Of a stretch of DNA of 64,000 bases, positions 31,651 to 43,652 are shown piece by piece. This DNA is from Prorocentrum cordatum. Its lineage: Eukaryota > Sar > Dinophyceae > Prorocentrales > Prorocentraceae. The position numbers were made by a program, and so were the translations under genes. The first letter of the stretch is position 1; every line of letters begins with the position of its first letter. Under the pieces are notes generated by a model. It did not search any database, was not told the origin of the DNA, and worked only from the letters and a program-made list of their open reading frames with translations. Location of the stretch: assembly GCA_963575745.1 (NCBI GenBank), contig CAUYUJ010020678.1:36854-100853 (forward strand), read 5' to 3'.

Positions 31651-31836
31651 CAGGACGGTGGACAGGCCTCATCCCTGGTGTGGGCCTGTCTGCTCCTGGG
31701 CTTGAGTTGCCTCTCTGAGCAGCTGCGCCAGCGGCGCGGGAGGGGGACTGAGCGCAATCGGGCTGGCGGCGGCGCTCTTGGGGTGACGGCCAGACTGCTC
31801 TCTGCAGCTGCAGCTTGGCCCCATTATGGGGCGGTC

Positions 31837-32227
31837 TCAACTTACAATCGCCAGACAAACCTTTCGAATTGCCCGCCTTGAAGGAACCGCACTTGTGGCG
31901 TGCCAGAAAACTTGTTGGCAGTTCGAGGTGCTCGTACTAGAACAAAGTATGCCCCCTGGGGTTGGAGGCCAGGGTGGACATCTGGGGGCAGTGTCCAGGG
32001 CAATCCATTCCACTGCATCGCTCCTCATGTTCTTTGAACGTGCGGGCGCGGATGCGGCAAATCGTGCGCTGGCGCTGGCCATTCACTATCGCCCAGGCGT
32101 GGGCCCTCGGGGTCTCGCGAGGGGCCACGGGCGGAGGGGGGGGGGGGCGGGGGGCGGGGCCCCAGGGCCCCATGGGGGCGAATGCCGAGGCAGCCCCCGA
32201 GGGAGGGGAGAGGCTCTTCACGGGCAT
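31837..32227 (-). pseudogene. LINE ORF2 C-terminal Cys-rich tail
   Basis: After the RNase H a minus frame reads AHAWAIVNGQRQRTICRIRA, HEERCSGMDCPGHCPQM and ends RRAIRKVCLAIVS. Dinoflagellate LINEs often end in a short Cys-rich domain, and the spacing of Cys here is compatible, but I cannot prove continuity with the RNase H frame. The preceding 60 bases are Pro/Gly-coding G/C runs. Confidence 0.45.
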
Positions 32228-32770
32228 CCCGAAGTTATTTCTTCAGCAGGGCAGCGTCTTTCTGATGCTGTTCTACTTCGTCGAGACTAGGTTGACTGCC
32301 AATGTTCGCGGCGGCCTTGGCAATCCTATCTGCGGCCTCGTTGCCGCTAGCTAAACGGAATTCGTCACTGTCGGGGGGGGCAGCTCCGTATTTTGGTGAG
32401 CCTGGACTTTCTGGAGTTCGGGGCCGAGGTCAAAATGGCCTCCGCCCGCGAGTACTTTACGACCTGACCATTGGTTGCGTCGAGGGTGCCCAGCCTCGCC
32501 GTGCAACTGCACCACCCTTTTTATTATCTGAGTAAATCTTGTCAGCGTGAGGCGAGAGCCTGCCTGCCGCCACTGCGGCGAGGTGCTCAGCGGCCCCCGA
32601 GATTTGGGCCCCCAGGGGCCCAACGCGGCCATAACGGGTGGCAAACTCCTCTCCATCCACCATGCACACCGCGGCGAACCCAGCAGCATTGAAGGTATAG
32701 TTGCCGTGACACGTGCAATTGCCATCTACGTCGACATCAGCTTTGAACGCTTCCCCAGGCCTTAAATCAA
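32228..32770 (-). pseudogene. LINE ORF2 RNase H domain
   Basis: The minus strand at 32669-32457 has GAAEHLAAVAAGRLSPHADK followed by IYSDNKKGGA, corresponding to the E-x-x-A-x2-A helix and the YSDN motif of type I RNase H. At about 32355-32228 another frame reads ASGNEAADRIAKAAA, the GN-x-x-AD motif containing the last catalytic Asp, then continues to a TAA (KDAALLKK end). The first catalytic strand should lie near 32.72 kb (AIYVDIS-like words are on the other strand). The domain removes RNA from the RNA-DNA hybrid. It is split by at least one indel. Confidence 0.7.
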
Positions 32771-32791
32771 TTAGGGTCTCGGCACCAACAC

Positions 32792-33697
32792 TTAGCGGCC
32801 TCCAGGCCAGTGCCGGGGGGGGGGGGCGAAGTTGGGCGTGAGCTGATGCCCGAGGTGGAGCGGGGAGGTGTCAGGAATCGGGTCTTTCAACCTACGAAGC
32901 CACCCGCTAGTGAACTCTTCTCTGGCCTGGGCAGTCTTGGGGCACTCGAGGAGGTGATGTTGGAGGTCATCTTTGTGGTGTCCACATGGGCAATTTTGGG
33001 GCGCATCATATCCCGCTGAAAGTGCGCGCTCCATGGCCCAGGTGCTCTGGATGGCGAAGGCCAGCAGCGTGCCGCGCTGCGGCTTGGTCAGCTCGACTGA
33101 GCTGAGGCCGGCGCGGAGGGCTGAAACATCGAGCTGCTCGCCGTGATGCCCCATCTTGGTGGCAACCTGTACTGTTAATTTGTCGCGCCCTGCAACCTCG
33201 AGCTGCTTGGCAATGTGGGATGGGGAAGGTCCTGGGAGGGGGTGCACGAGGCCTGTGGGGATCACGGAACGGAAGGGGGCCCTGAAACGACCGCCCCGCC
33301 CTGGCCAACGGGGGGGGGGCGCCGCGCTAAGGGGGCCCCTGCAGGAGCCCCAAGTTTTGGGAACTCACGGCACAACCGCCTCTCCCCAGAGGCTGATCTG
33401 TTGGGGGCTGGCCGCGGCCGCATCGGGGCGGGCGTTGGCCCCCCAGACAAGACGGCGCCGCGTGAGCGCGGGCCCGAGGCCCGCTTTCCACGGGGGGTCC
33501 TGGAGGATGAGGGGCGAGAGAGTGCGGCTCTTCGAGGCGCACCTAGGACCTGCTGCAGCGAAATATTGAGTTTGGACCTCCGCGAGCATCGTGTTGTTGA
33601 CGCCCGTGACCTCAACCCCGGACGTGGTGGCCGCTGCGCGGCCAGCATTGTGCAACTTCTTGCCCCCCCCCCCCCCCCCCACACACACACACAGCAT
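32792..33697 (-). pseudogene. LINE ORF2 thumb/connection region
   Basis: Between RT and RNase H, minus frames carry VNNTMLAEVQTQYFAAAGPR and, from 33265 to 32792, a 157-codon frame with HIAKQLEVAGRDKLTVQVAT, LTKPQRGTLLAFAIQSTWAM and NCPCGHHKDDLQHHLLECPK. The last is a C-x-C-x2-H...HH-x3-C zinc-knuckle-like motif of the kind seen after RT in non-LTR elements. The 33265-32792 frame is the longest intact piece of this LINE. Confidence 0.65.
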
Positions 33698-33699
33698 GT

Positions 33700-34645
33700 T
33701 TAATGTTTCTTGATCTTGTCAATGCGCTCCGCAATCGCTACTTCGTAGCTCCGAGCATGCCGCCGCAACAATAACTCATCGATAGACATCGCGATGCGAA
33801 TGTAGCTGTGCGTGGCTGGGGCAAGAGCGCACGTTTGCATAAGATGCGTCGTCCTCCCGCGCCCTGCAATCGATCCCCTTCCACGCTTTGCCGACATCAT
33901 CGCACGCATCCTGCATAGCAACGAAGCGGGTACTTTCATATTGAGATATGGTGATGCGGAGCAGGCAGCGCGGGAAACCAGGGGCGACGGTGCGCTGGGC
34001 AAGGCGCTCGCGATCTATGTGCTTGTAATAGTTAGAGAGGTCCCATAACACTTGCGCGGGATGTTGGGGTTCCTCTTGGCACGCATGATATTCGCATTCA
34101 AGTGACTGTGCATATGGCAAGTTCCACTATTGAATGTCCCGCCTGATGTGCAATGCATGGTCGTCTGTGGTGAAATTCCCACTCTCGGGATGCTGATCTC
34201 CGCAGTCGGGCCCAGACGCGATAAGGGGCATGGAGCATGCCAATCGACCGAAAGGCGGGCTGGGCATTAATATCATCATGCTGTTCTAATTTGGCAATGA
34301 GCGTAGATATAGCACCCTGCAGCTGCGATGGTATTTGCCCAATATGCTCGATCAGCTCAAACATCTTTCAAACTAGCTCGGCTTGCTCGTCATCGAGCAT
34401 GGCGAAGTGGCGCGGGTGCACTCCGTCAGAAGTTGAGGGCGTACTGCGTGGAATGCCTCTGGGAACCTTTCGACCTTTCGAAGGCGAGCTGGGGTGATGG
34501 GTCCAAGGGCCACCCTGTCGCCGGTCTGGGGAACCCATTGTGGGGGGGGGGGGCTCAGTGTGAGCATCCCGAATCTTGGCGAGTCGTCCGGCCCCGACCT
34601 GGAGGATGTGCTGCGGGTGTCCAGAAAACCGCTGGCGATGCACAA
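33700..34645 (-). pseudogene. LINE ORF2 reverse transcriptase domain
   Basis: Minus-strand frames give, in order, LIEHIGQIPSQLQGAISTLI plus AKLEQ, then FRSIGMLHAPYRVWARLRRS (equivalent to the PIGLxPxLYRVWxRxRR block of dinoflagellate LINE RTs), then QVLWDLSNYYKHIDRERLAQ (palm motif A region with the first Asp), then CLLRITISQYESTRFVAM. In a shifted frame (34002-33700) a segment ending HSYIRIAMSIDELLLRR lies where the YxDD box is expected, so the second catalytic Asp appears to be Glu. At least three frames are used. The domain would synthesise cDNA at the nicked target; this copy cannot. Confidence 0.75.
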
Positions 34646-34810
34646 CCGAAACAGGCTGCCAAGCTTCGAGCTTCTTCTTTCACCTGTGCGCCCATCCCAT
34701 ACCTCCTTTCATGGAAGACTGCGCCCAGTCCCTCCGCTCCTGCCCGCCATTGCTGCGCTCGGTGGCAAGTTCAGCATCGATGGTCTTGTCGACTTGCTCG
34801 AGCAGCTCAT

Positions 34811-36060
34811 CTAAAATCGTGATGCCCAACTCTGCGCTGAGCCTCTGCGCTTGTAAATACTCATGCAACAGCCCCGCGGCAACGCGAACTTCCTGCAGCC
34901 CTTAAGCAAGGGCAGGAGAGGTGTTAGAACTTCCAGGGATGTCTTCCAGATTGCCCAGGGTGTCCCGAATATCCCGGAGATCCTCATCCTGGATGTTGCG
35001 TCGAAAATCTTGCAGCCCATTTTGGAGCCATCGAAGAGGCCTGGAGTGGGCCGTCCAGCACTTGCGCCCCTGGGAACACTTCGCACTCGCCGGGTCCATG
35101 TGGATCTGGGGGGGGGGGGGGCGGCCTGGGGGTCTTGCTGGGTCTGAGGGGGGTGTCCGTTTTCACGCTGGGTGTGTGCTCGGGGTCCTGGGCGAGGGCG
35201 AAGCACGCGTGGTCCAGGATGGTGGGGCGCTGCTGGTCGGAGAGGGGCTGCGAGGCATCCCCGAGAAGTTGGATGCCAACTGACCGACGGGAGCTGCGGT
35301 CCAACGGGCGTCCTAGTGGGGCGCTTCTGGGGCCTGAGGAGCGTCGGTATCTTGAAATTGTCCTGCGCACGCATGGCCATGGTAACAGGGCGGTGGGGGG
35401 CCAAGGGGTAGAATGTCAGGGTGCAGGGGGTTTTCAGCCAGGGCCCCAAGGCCAGGCTGTGGATGAAGAGGTCGAGGGTCGACTTCGTCTTCTTAGTGCG
35501 GTCGGTGGCGGCTTTGGGCGCCGCTGCCCTCATCGCGGAACGCGCGAGGAAATCCGCGCCCTGCTGAAGCCTCTCTGGCTGCAACATGAAACCACCTGCA
35601 ACACTGGGGGGCTTGCCTGCTAGATCTTGGGTCTGGCCGATAGTGGCCAGCAGATTTGAATTGGTCTCATCGGGGCCCGAGGATGCCTGACAATAAGCGC
35701 TCGCCATGCCGAAAGCTGGGGCCCCTGGCGCTTCGACGACAACTCCAGCGAGTCTGGAGCTGTCAGTCCCTGGGGATAATTGCAGCGGCTGGACCCACAG
35801 GCCCAAGCCATCCCGGACACAAGCCGCCACCCCCGAGACAAGCTCACCCGAGGGGTTGCGGACGGCAGGCGTAATGTGAGCAGGCCAGCCTCGTGCGAAG
35901 CACCATTGTATCTGACGAACGATGCTGCCCCCTGCTTCAAGCCTGCACTCCTGAGCGCAGATGAAAGTTAAATGCGTGCAGTGCTGGACTCTACTAAGCC
36001 TTTCACTGCCCCCCAGCGCGACCCGTTGATCGTGGCGAACGTGGAGGCGTTGTCAAAGAG
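34811..36060 (-). pseudogene. LINE ORF2 N-terminal APE-type endonuclease
   Basis: The domain begins with STFATINGSRWGAVKGLVES near 36.04 kb, equivalent to the N-terminal strand of exonuclease-endonuclease-phosphatase domains. After frameshifts, a frame open from 35830 to 34811 carries GVVVEAPGAPAFGMASAYCQ, then TKSTLDLFIHSLALGPWL and finally PLAPHRPVTMAM. The last two match the STIDYF...SRxL and HRPV pattern that ends the endonuclease domain, including the catalytic His. The expected active-site GDFN is altered: the frame reads AGGFMLQPERL. The endonuclease nicks the target DNA in LINE integration. Downstream (35.45-34.81 kb) the frame is Pro-rich and variable. Confidence 0.7.
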
Positions 36061-37240
36061 ACGGCGGTGAAGACGGCGGTGAAGACCCTGATGCCCCAGC
36101 TGTCCCCGTTGCTGCTGCCGCTGCTGGTGCTGCCGCCTTGGCCCGCTTGGCCCCAGGGCCCTCCTGGCCCTGGATCTCGGCCATGCCGCTGGCAACGGCT
36201 TGGAGGGCCGACGCCGCGCGCACCAATGACTTGGTCTGGTCCATCACGTCTGCTCCCGCGTCGAGCTCCGCGTCGTTCGGGCACGGCGCGTTCTCGCTTG
36301 TGGCCGCAGCGCCCGCCGCCAGGGCGGCGCCGATGAGCTGCGTTGGCGGCGCGTCGCCGCTGGCAGCGTCGCCCGCGGCAACGGGCTCTCCCTCGGGAGC
36401 CTCGCTGGCGCTCGGGAAGCCGCTGTCCACCCACGGTTCGGCGCAGCCTCCTGGGATTGCACGCGCTGTGTCGTGAGGTCGTCGAAGTAGGTCGCGAGCT
36501 CGGCCGCCTTCGAGCAGAGGTCGGGCTGCGCCCTACTACCAGGCGGCATGCGCGCCGCGAGAACCCCTTGCAATGTCGATAATCGGTCCTCGTCCTTGGT
36601 GGCCGCCTGCATGGCAGCCTGCTTGGCCATATTCTACTGGCTCTCGAGGTTCTGGATCTCCTGCTGCGTGTTTTTGGCCGCCGTGACGAGCTTGGAGTGC
36701 CTGTCGCTGGCGTCCAGGATGACTGCGGCGAGCTGCTTGAGTATCGATGTTTGTGATACGTACTTCTGGCGTTGGGTCTCCAACTGGTCCGAGAGAGATT
36801 GTGCCTGTTGGTCCAACGACTTCGAAGCCAAGGTTGATGCCGTTGGGCTTCCACTTCTTCCAGAATGTGACCTGCGCCTGCGCCAGAGCCACTGGATCTT
36901 CTGCTCGTGTCTGCGGTTCATCTCCTTCCGCGAAAGAAACTGCACCTGGCCGTCGGAGACCTGGAGGGTGACTGGGCCCACGAGAGCGGTCACGTCCACG
37001 CCAGCGGCCAGGCTTGTCACGGTGCGGCTCAGGCGTAGGCTGGAGACCTGGTCCTGCCTCGCCCGCGGCACCGAGGTTGCTGGCGGCACTGCCACGGGTG
37101 CCTCCAGTCTGGTCATGCTGCTGCTGCTGCTGCTTGAAACGGCCGCCGCATTGAGCACACTGCTTAGCACCAGAAGAACACGAAGCCCAGCCTTTACAAC
37201 CGCGGCGATTGCACGTGATGAACTTCTGCTGCTCGGCCAT
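36053..37240 (-). pseudogene. LINE ORF1: Cys-finger and coiled-coil protein
   Basis: The likely start is the ATG at 37240 (MAEQQKFITCNRRGCKGWAS). A C-x4-C-x5-C-x6-C-x2-C cluster within the first 35 residues resembles the small zinc fingers of dinoflagellate element proteins. A Gln-rich and Gly/Pro-rich linker follows. After a frame change at about 36.9 kb a heptad-like segment reads SLDQQAQSLSDQLETQRQKY and continues as a probable coiled coil to about 36.64 kb. Another frame continues (AMQAATKDEDRLSTLQGVLA), then an Ala/Glu/Asp-rich tail ends near 36053. ORF1 proteins of LINEs bind RNA and trimerise through coiled coils. Here the product is split among three frames and cannot be made intact. 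Confidence 0.65.
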
Positions 37241-37403
37241 CGCGACTTGTGATCTCCGCGCCTCGCGGGCGCGCACAAGGGAGCGAAAGCTGACTTCGTG
37301 ATCGTGGTGCCGAAAAGGCCGCGGGGGGCCTGCTCGAACCCCAGCGCCCATGGCCTCCCCTGAACGGCAATGCTGTCGTCCTGCACTTCCAGCGTTGTGA
37401 TCA

Positions 37404-37660
37404 GGAGTTGAGCCAGGAGGAGGAGGAGGAGGAGGAAGAGGAGGAGGAGGAGGAGGAGGAGAAGGAGGAGGAGGAGGAAGAGGAGGAGGAGGAGGAGGAG
37501 GAGGAGGGAGGAGGAGGAGGAGGAGGAGGAGGAGGAGGATTGGAAGGAGGAGGCGGAGGACAGGGGCAAATCCAAAATTCACCAACGAGGTTGGAATAAA
37601 CCCTCCTCCTCCTCCGGAGGAGGAGGAGGAGGACGACGAGGAGGAGGAGGAGGACGAGGG
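37404..37660. repeat. GGA triplet tract
   Basis: An almost pure GGA/GAG tract with a short unique interruption near 37560-37610, immediately upstream of the LINE 5' end. The minus frames of this tract (poly-Leu, poly-Pro, poly-Ser) should not be joined to ORF1. Confidence 0.9.
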
Positions 37661-37699
37661 AGTAGGGAAACATATCCTATTCTAGTATCAGCACTTCTC

Positions 37700-38095
37700 T
37701 AGCGTGTAGCTTGGCTGTCCGCAGCAGGTCCTCGCCTACATGCTCCTTCTACCTGTCCTGTGCACTCAGGCGCTGTGGTGTACACTGGCGCTGCGTTGCA
37801 CGCTGCTGCTGCGGTGTACACATTCGCTGTGGTGTACACACGCGTTGTGGTGTACGCAAGCACTGTGGTGTACAAAGGCGCTGCGTTGCACACGGCTGTT
37901 GCGACGTACGCAGGCGCACAGGCGATGTGGTGTACACGCGAAATGTGGGGCTCGCGAGCACTGTGGTGTACACAGGCGCTGTGGTGTGTGCCGCCCACAT
38001 GCTGCTCCTACTTGCCTTCGGTCATCCTTAGGCATTCCCGGACGCCACCGGCGCGGAACGTGACGTCGTAGGGGGGCGGGGCCGAGGACGGCCGT
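37700..38095 (-). repeat. family G, right copy (inverted)
   Basis: The minisatellite (GCGCTGTGGTGTACAC units, 37755-37990) and the head (AGGCATTCCCGGACGCCACC, GGCGCGGAACGTGACGTCG at 38030-38070) are the reverse complement of 29895-30312, about 75-80 percent alike by eye. Confidence 0.8.
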
Positions 38096-38275
38096 TATCC
38101 TGGAAAACAGGAAACAAGATCTTGTATTTCGGCCCCGTTCTGGTTGCGGCCGCATTCGGTTCACATTCCGATTCGAATCGATTTCATGGCTCGATGCTGG
38201 CAGTTTCTGCCCCTGCTCTCAAGAGCGCGGGGGGCGCAGTGGTCAGGGGCAACGTTAGGGGGGATGGAGGCCAAA

Positions 38276-38480
38276 GGTTCGAGGTTTTCGGGCGTCTTCG
38301 CTGGTTCGTGGCGGTTTGCCAGCCTCGAGATGCCTTCCAGCTGCTGCGCCTCGCCGACGGCGTTCCGGGGGTGCCCGGATCGTCCCGAACGGCTGCCGGA
38401 GAGCCGAGCTACGGCCCGAAAGCCAGGGACGACGTCAGGGGTGGATAGGTTCAGCGGGGGATGCGTCGACCCCAATCGCC
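38276..38480. repeat. dispersed repeat family A, copy 2
   Basis: Matches 6593-6800 in the same orientation over about 200 bases; see that copy for shared words. Confidence 0.75.
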
Positions 38481-39507
38481 CATTGGTCGCCGATAGGGGC
38501 CCGATAGCCCCACCCTGCCCGGGTCCGTGGGGATGTGCTATCGGGGGCCTATCACTGTATATCTGCGATGTATCCTCGATTCCAGGTCGAAATTTCTTCC
38601 CTGAGCCAGTCCCCCCCCCTGATCGTTGCCCGTCGGCAGGAGATGAAGGAGGAAAGTGATACGGATGATATCCGGGGGCGGCCAATAGTGGGGTCATGAC
38701 GGGGGGGCGGATGTCATGGCTGGGAGAGAGAATGTCGGAGGCACGTTGTCGTCGTTTATTTGCCCGTCGGAGCGTTGCTCCTTCGCTCTTGTTCGAAAGC
38801 CGGGTATTTCTCCAATAGTAACACGCTGATGGGTTCGCACGGCGGCGTGTCGTTGATATCGTTTCTGCTTCCCGAGATGAGGGGGGAGGGTGCTGTGGAT
38901 GATTCTCGGGTGCGGCTAAAGGGGGGTGATGAATTGGGGGGACATCATGGCCAGGGCCATGACATCTGACCAGATACATGGCCCTTTCTTATTTCAAATG
39001 CGTCCCTTGTTTCCCCCTCGTCCACACACATGCCTCGGGCCATGGATTCCGAAAGCCCCTCTTTGTCCCAACGATGTGTGGGGTATGTGCTTTGCGTTTG
39101 GGGGCAGGCGCTCAAACTCCCTTTGCTCTGACGGCGTCTTCCTGTTTTGTTCGGCCTGGAAGGCCCACCATTCCACACTTGCTTGGTTCCAGTCGCCGAC
39201 CGGTTTCGGGTTGCAGCACGGAGCATGCAACAGGCCCATGGCCAGGAGGAGGAGGAGGAGGAGGCAGAGGCGGAGGCGCAGAAGGAGGATGTGGGTGGGT
39301 TAGGGATAGGTGGGGCGGGAAGATGCTGAGGATGCCGGCAATGAGCTGGACGGCGAGGAGGATTAGTAGGAGGAGGGTTTAGATCAGACCCGCTGCGAAG
39401 GAGGCCCCCGCCCCAGGACGAGAGCCGAGGCCAACGCCTGATACGGGAGCCCCCAGTGGATTGTCGGGGGACGTCAACTGACCATCGAAGAAGAGAAGAC
39501 GGCACAA
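38481..39507. other. no recognised gene; short GGA tract
   Basis: A GGA/GAG tract lies at 39242-39285. Open frames on both strands give peptides without domains. Confidence 0.45.
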
Positions 39508-39672
39508 GCATACCTTTTCAAATATTAGCGCGGATTTCTTGGATTTGCGACTGACTCCCCTGGCGGCGCCTTCGGTGCTGCTCCCGGCGCACTCTGCGCT
39601 CCAGGGAGGAGGGTCCGCGCCAATCCAAGAAATCCGCGCGGACCTTCGAAATCTTCTGTTTATGCCTTTATA
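39508..39672. repeat. foldback with GCGCGGATTTCTTGGATT arms
   Basis: GCGCGGATTTCTTGGATT at about 39527-39544 is inverted at about 39621-39640 (AATCCAAGAAATCCGCGC). Looser pairing extends outwards (CAAGCATACCTTTTCAAATA with the TTATGCCTTTATACC side). Confidence 0.65.
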
Positions 39673-39849
39673 CCCTTTCCAAGACCACCTCGTTGGTCCT
39701 GGCCTGGCCGGGCCCATCCTGGGCCCAGGACCGGTGCATACGCGAACATGCGTTTGAGGATTGAGGGCGAAAAGTGGGAGCAGGTTGAGGATGAGGAGGA
39801 GCATGATCAGCAAAAGAGAGGGGGGAGGGAGAGGGGGTGGGCTGGGCGT

Positions 39850-39878
39850 TGTGTGCGTTTGTGTGTGTGTGTGTGCGT

Positions 39879-39972
<94 letters not shown>
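39850..39972. repeat. GT dinucleotide microsatellite (~60 units)
   Basis: Nearly pure TG/GT repeat with a few GC variants at its start. Confidence 0.97.
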
Positions 39973-39975
<3 letters not shown>

Positions 39976-41157
39976 GGGGGACAAGGGGCAGGAGTGTGAG
40001 AGGGAGGGAGCTGGAGAAGGATGGGGACAAGAACAGGGGGAAAGGGAGGAGGGAAAAGATGTAGAGGCGGGCAGGGAGGATTATTGAGAGAGGGTGGGAT
40101 GTCAATTCGGGATGGGTCCGTGGCCGCTCTAGCTCAAGCCCTTCCTCGCTCCTCCAGAAGGCACCATCACCGAGTCTTTGCCACAACAAGGCTACGACAG
40201 CCCCCTGATGCAACACATCGGACATCGCTTCCGTATCGCAGCCGCAGCAGCGCCGCCACCTCCGTAGCATGGCTCCTGCGTGGTATCAGGGAGGCGGGGC
40301 AGTGGTCATGGCCATTGGCGGAGACGGGGAGGCGCTTCTTTCTCTCGGCATCACCGCTGGCCTCCTCGGTCGGGCACCACTCGGGCACGGGCCCTCCCCC
40401 CTCGCGCGGACGTCCTCCCGCTTGCTCCCCGAGCGTGTTGCGTTCGGCGAGTACTTCCTTCCTATGTCCGTTTCTTCCCCGCCCGGTTTGTGCCCGTGCT
40501 CCTGGCACGCGCGTGCACGATCTTCACGGCCTGAGCGTGCTCCGCCGCCCGCGGCTTCCTCCTGCCCGCGCGCCCTTCCTTTCTGCGCCCGTTCTTCCCT
40601 CCTTTGTGCCCACGTCGGCTCCAATGTGCCCCTCGGCTGTCCCGACCTCGTCAAGTCGCCGCTGATCAAGCTTCTTCCCCGCGAGACGCCCATCCTTTCT
40701 AGGTGGAGTGTAGCGAACTGGGCGAGGAGGACGAGCGGGGTGGCTCGGACGGAGGGAGGCTTGGGAAAACGGCGGGGGGGACCGTCGGTTCGGGACGGTT
40801 CAGTCCGCGGCCTCCGTGGGCCCGATTTGCTTCCCCGTCGGGGTAGTTTGTCCCTTGCGATCCATGTGTGTTGGCCCCAGGGCCCGCAGGAGGCCCCCCA
40901 GAGGCCGAAATTGAGGAGCGAACGCTGGTTGAAACACGGAGATCGTAGGAGATCTCGGTGGAGGGAGGGCAGGACATGAGAGGAAGTCTGCATGCCAGTC
41001 AGCCCCGGTGACCAAAACGGTCCCCCAGAGGGCAGGCGGTTTGCGGAGCAAATCGGAAGCGTCACAGCGCTGGGCAGCTTTCGGGAAACCTGTCGGCTAG
41101 GAAGAGCTGGAGAATGATGATGAGGATTGTGATGATGGGGAGGAGGATAGTTAAGCA
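39973..41157. other. unrecognised open frames on both strands
   Basis: A + frame of 236 codons (about 40269-40979, no ATG-led certainty) and a - frame of 290 codons overlap. Neither peptide shows a recognisable motif, membrane segment or repeat. I leave the stretch unassigned. Confidence 0.35.
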
Positions 41158-41395
41158 CGATGAGGAGGAGGAGGAGGAGGAGAAGGAGGAGGAGGAGGAG
41201 GAGGGTGGAGAATGAACAGCATGAAGAGGAGGAGGAAAAGGAGGAGGAGGAGGATCAGGAGGAGGAGGAGGATCAGGAGGAGGAGGAGGATCAGGAGGAG
41301 GAGGAGGGGGGGGAGGAGGAGGAGAAGTTGGAGGAGGATGCAGGATACTGGGTGGAGGATGGAGGATGAAGGATGGAGAAGGAGGAGGAAGAGGA
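41158..41395. repeat. GGA triplet tract
   Basis: GGA/GAG units with GGATCA interruptions lead into the GAT array. Confidence 0.9.
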
Positions 41396-41483
41396 GGAGG
41401 AGGCGGATGATGATGATGCTGATGATGACGCTGATGGTGATGCTGAGACTGGTGATGCCAATGACGATGATGCTGATGATGCC

Positions 41484-41535
<52 letters not shown>

Positions 41536-42890
41536 CTGCTGATGATGATGATGATGATGATGTTGGTGCTGATGATTATGATGATGCTGATAATGATGAT
41601 GCTACTGAAGATGATGATGATTCTGACGAGAATGATGTTAATGCTGAGTATGATGACGATCCTTCTGATGCTGATGCTGATGCTGATGATGATGCTGATT
41701 ACGATGATGATCCCGATGCTGGTGATGATGCTGATGATCCTGATGATGCTGCTGAGGATGTTGATGCTGGTGCTGATAATGCTGCTGATGCTGATGCCGA
41801 TGATGCTGCTGATGATGATGCTGATGCTGATGATGCCGATGATGATGCTGATGACGATGATGTTAATGATAATGATGATGATTATGCTTTCGAATCTGAT
41901 GATGATGCTGATGATGATAATGCTGATTCTGATGCTGATGGTGCTGATGGTGCCGCTGATGATGATGGGGATGAGGCTGAGGTTGATTATGATGATGCTT
42001 ATGATGCTGCTGGTGATGCTGATGCTGATGCTGATGCTGCTGATGATGATGATGATGATGATCATGATGATGATGCGGTTGCTGCTGCTGGTGATGATGA
42101 TGATGATATTACGGCTGCTGCTGATGATGTTGATGATGCTGCTGAGGATGTTGATGTTGCTGCTGATGATGACGACTATGATGCTGCTGATGCTGATGAT
42201 GATGGCGATGATGAAGCAGCTGATGATGCTGCTGCTGCTGTGGATGATGCCGCTGCTGATGATGACGATGATGCAGACGATGGTAATTTTGCTGCTGATG
42301 ATGAGGCAGAACAGATGATGCGTATGAGGATGCTGCTGCTGATGATGATGATGATGATCGTGCTGATGATGCTGATGATCATTATGTTGATGGTGATGAC
42401 GATGCTGCTGATGATGCTGATGCTGCTGCTGATGATGATGCTGATGACATTGACGATGATTATGATGATGATGCTGATGATGCTGATGCTGCTGTTGATT
42501 AGGATGCTGCTGCTGATGATGATGTTGATGATGATGCGGGTGAAGATGGTGATGCTGCTGATGATGATGATGATGATGATGATGATGACTATGACACGGT
42601 TATGATGATGCTGCTGATGACGATGATGTTGCCGCTGACGCTGATGGTGATGTTGATGCTGATGAGGACGCTGATGATGATGATTATGATGCTGATGCAG
42701 ATGATTACGATGACGATGACGATGAAGATGCTGATGATGATGCTGATGATGATGATGATACTGCTAACGCTGATGATGATGCTGAGGATGAGGATGGGGA
42801 TGCTGCTGATGACGATGATGTCGCTGCTGCTGCTGCTGATGCTGATGATGATGATGCTGATAATGATGATGCGGACGGGGCTGAGGATGC

Positions 42891-42928
<38 letters not shown>

Positions 42929-43555
42929 TTGATGCGGATGACGATGATGATGAGGATGATGATGATGATGATGATGATGATCATGATGATGATGACGCGG
43001 ACGATGAGGATGACGATGATGATGACGACGTTGACGACGATGATGATGGCGGTGATGAGGATGGTACGATGATGACGACGGATACGATGATGATGATAAT
43101 GTTGTATGTTGTTGCTGATGATGATGATGATGATGATGATGGTGGATGATGATGATCATGATGATGATGATGATGCTGCTGATGCGGCTGATGATGAGGA
43201 TGAGGCTGAGGATGATGATGCTGCTTATGATAATGATTACGATGCTGCTGATGATGACGATGCTGATGATGATAATGATGATGCTGATGATGATGATGAT
43301 GCTGACACTGATGCTGATGCTGATGTTGACGATGATGATGATGGTGGTGATGATGATGCTGATGTTGATGCTTATGCTGCTGCTGATGATGCTGATGATG
43401 ATGATGATCATGATGATGATGATTCCGATGATGCTGATGATGATGCGGATTATGATGCGGATGCTGATGCTGATGATGATGCTGCTGATGAGGATGATTA
43501 TGATGATACTACTGCTGATGATGATGACGATGATGATGGTGATGATACTGCTGCT

Positions 43556-43586
<31 letters not shown>

Positions 43587-43599
43587 ATGATGCTGCTGC

Positions 43600-43652
<53 letters not shown>

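Larger units (their letters stand above)
31837..37240 (-). mobile_element. non-LTR (LINE) retrotransposon, minus strand, decayed
   Basis: Reading the minus strand from 37240 down to 31837 gives, in order, an ORF1 with a Cys finger and coiled coil, an APE-type endonuclease, a reverse transcriptase, an RNase H and a Cys-containing tail. This is the order of a complete LINE with RNase H. The frame changes many times and several stops are present, so it is inactive. G/C runs of 8-17 bases interrupt it. Inverted copies of family G flank it at 29.9 and 37.7 kb. No poly(A) or target-site duplication could be identified by eye. Confidence 0.85.

Noticed and set aside
37404-37585. Poly-Leu/Pro N-terminus for the LINE ORF1
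   Set aside because: It is the minus-strand translation of a GGA tract; the ATG at 37240 gives a more credible start just before the Cys finger.
41373-42605. 410-codon Asp/Ala-rich open frame
   Set aside because: It is the translation of a GAT/GCT microsatellite; other frames are equally open and no unique coding sequence adjoins it.
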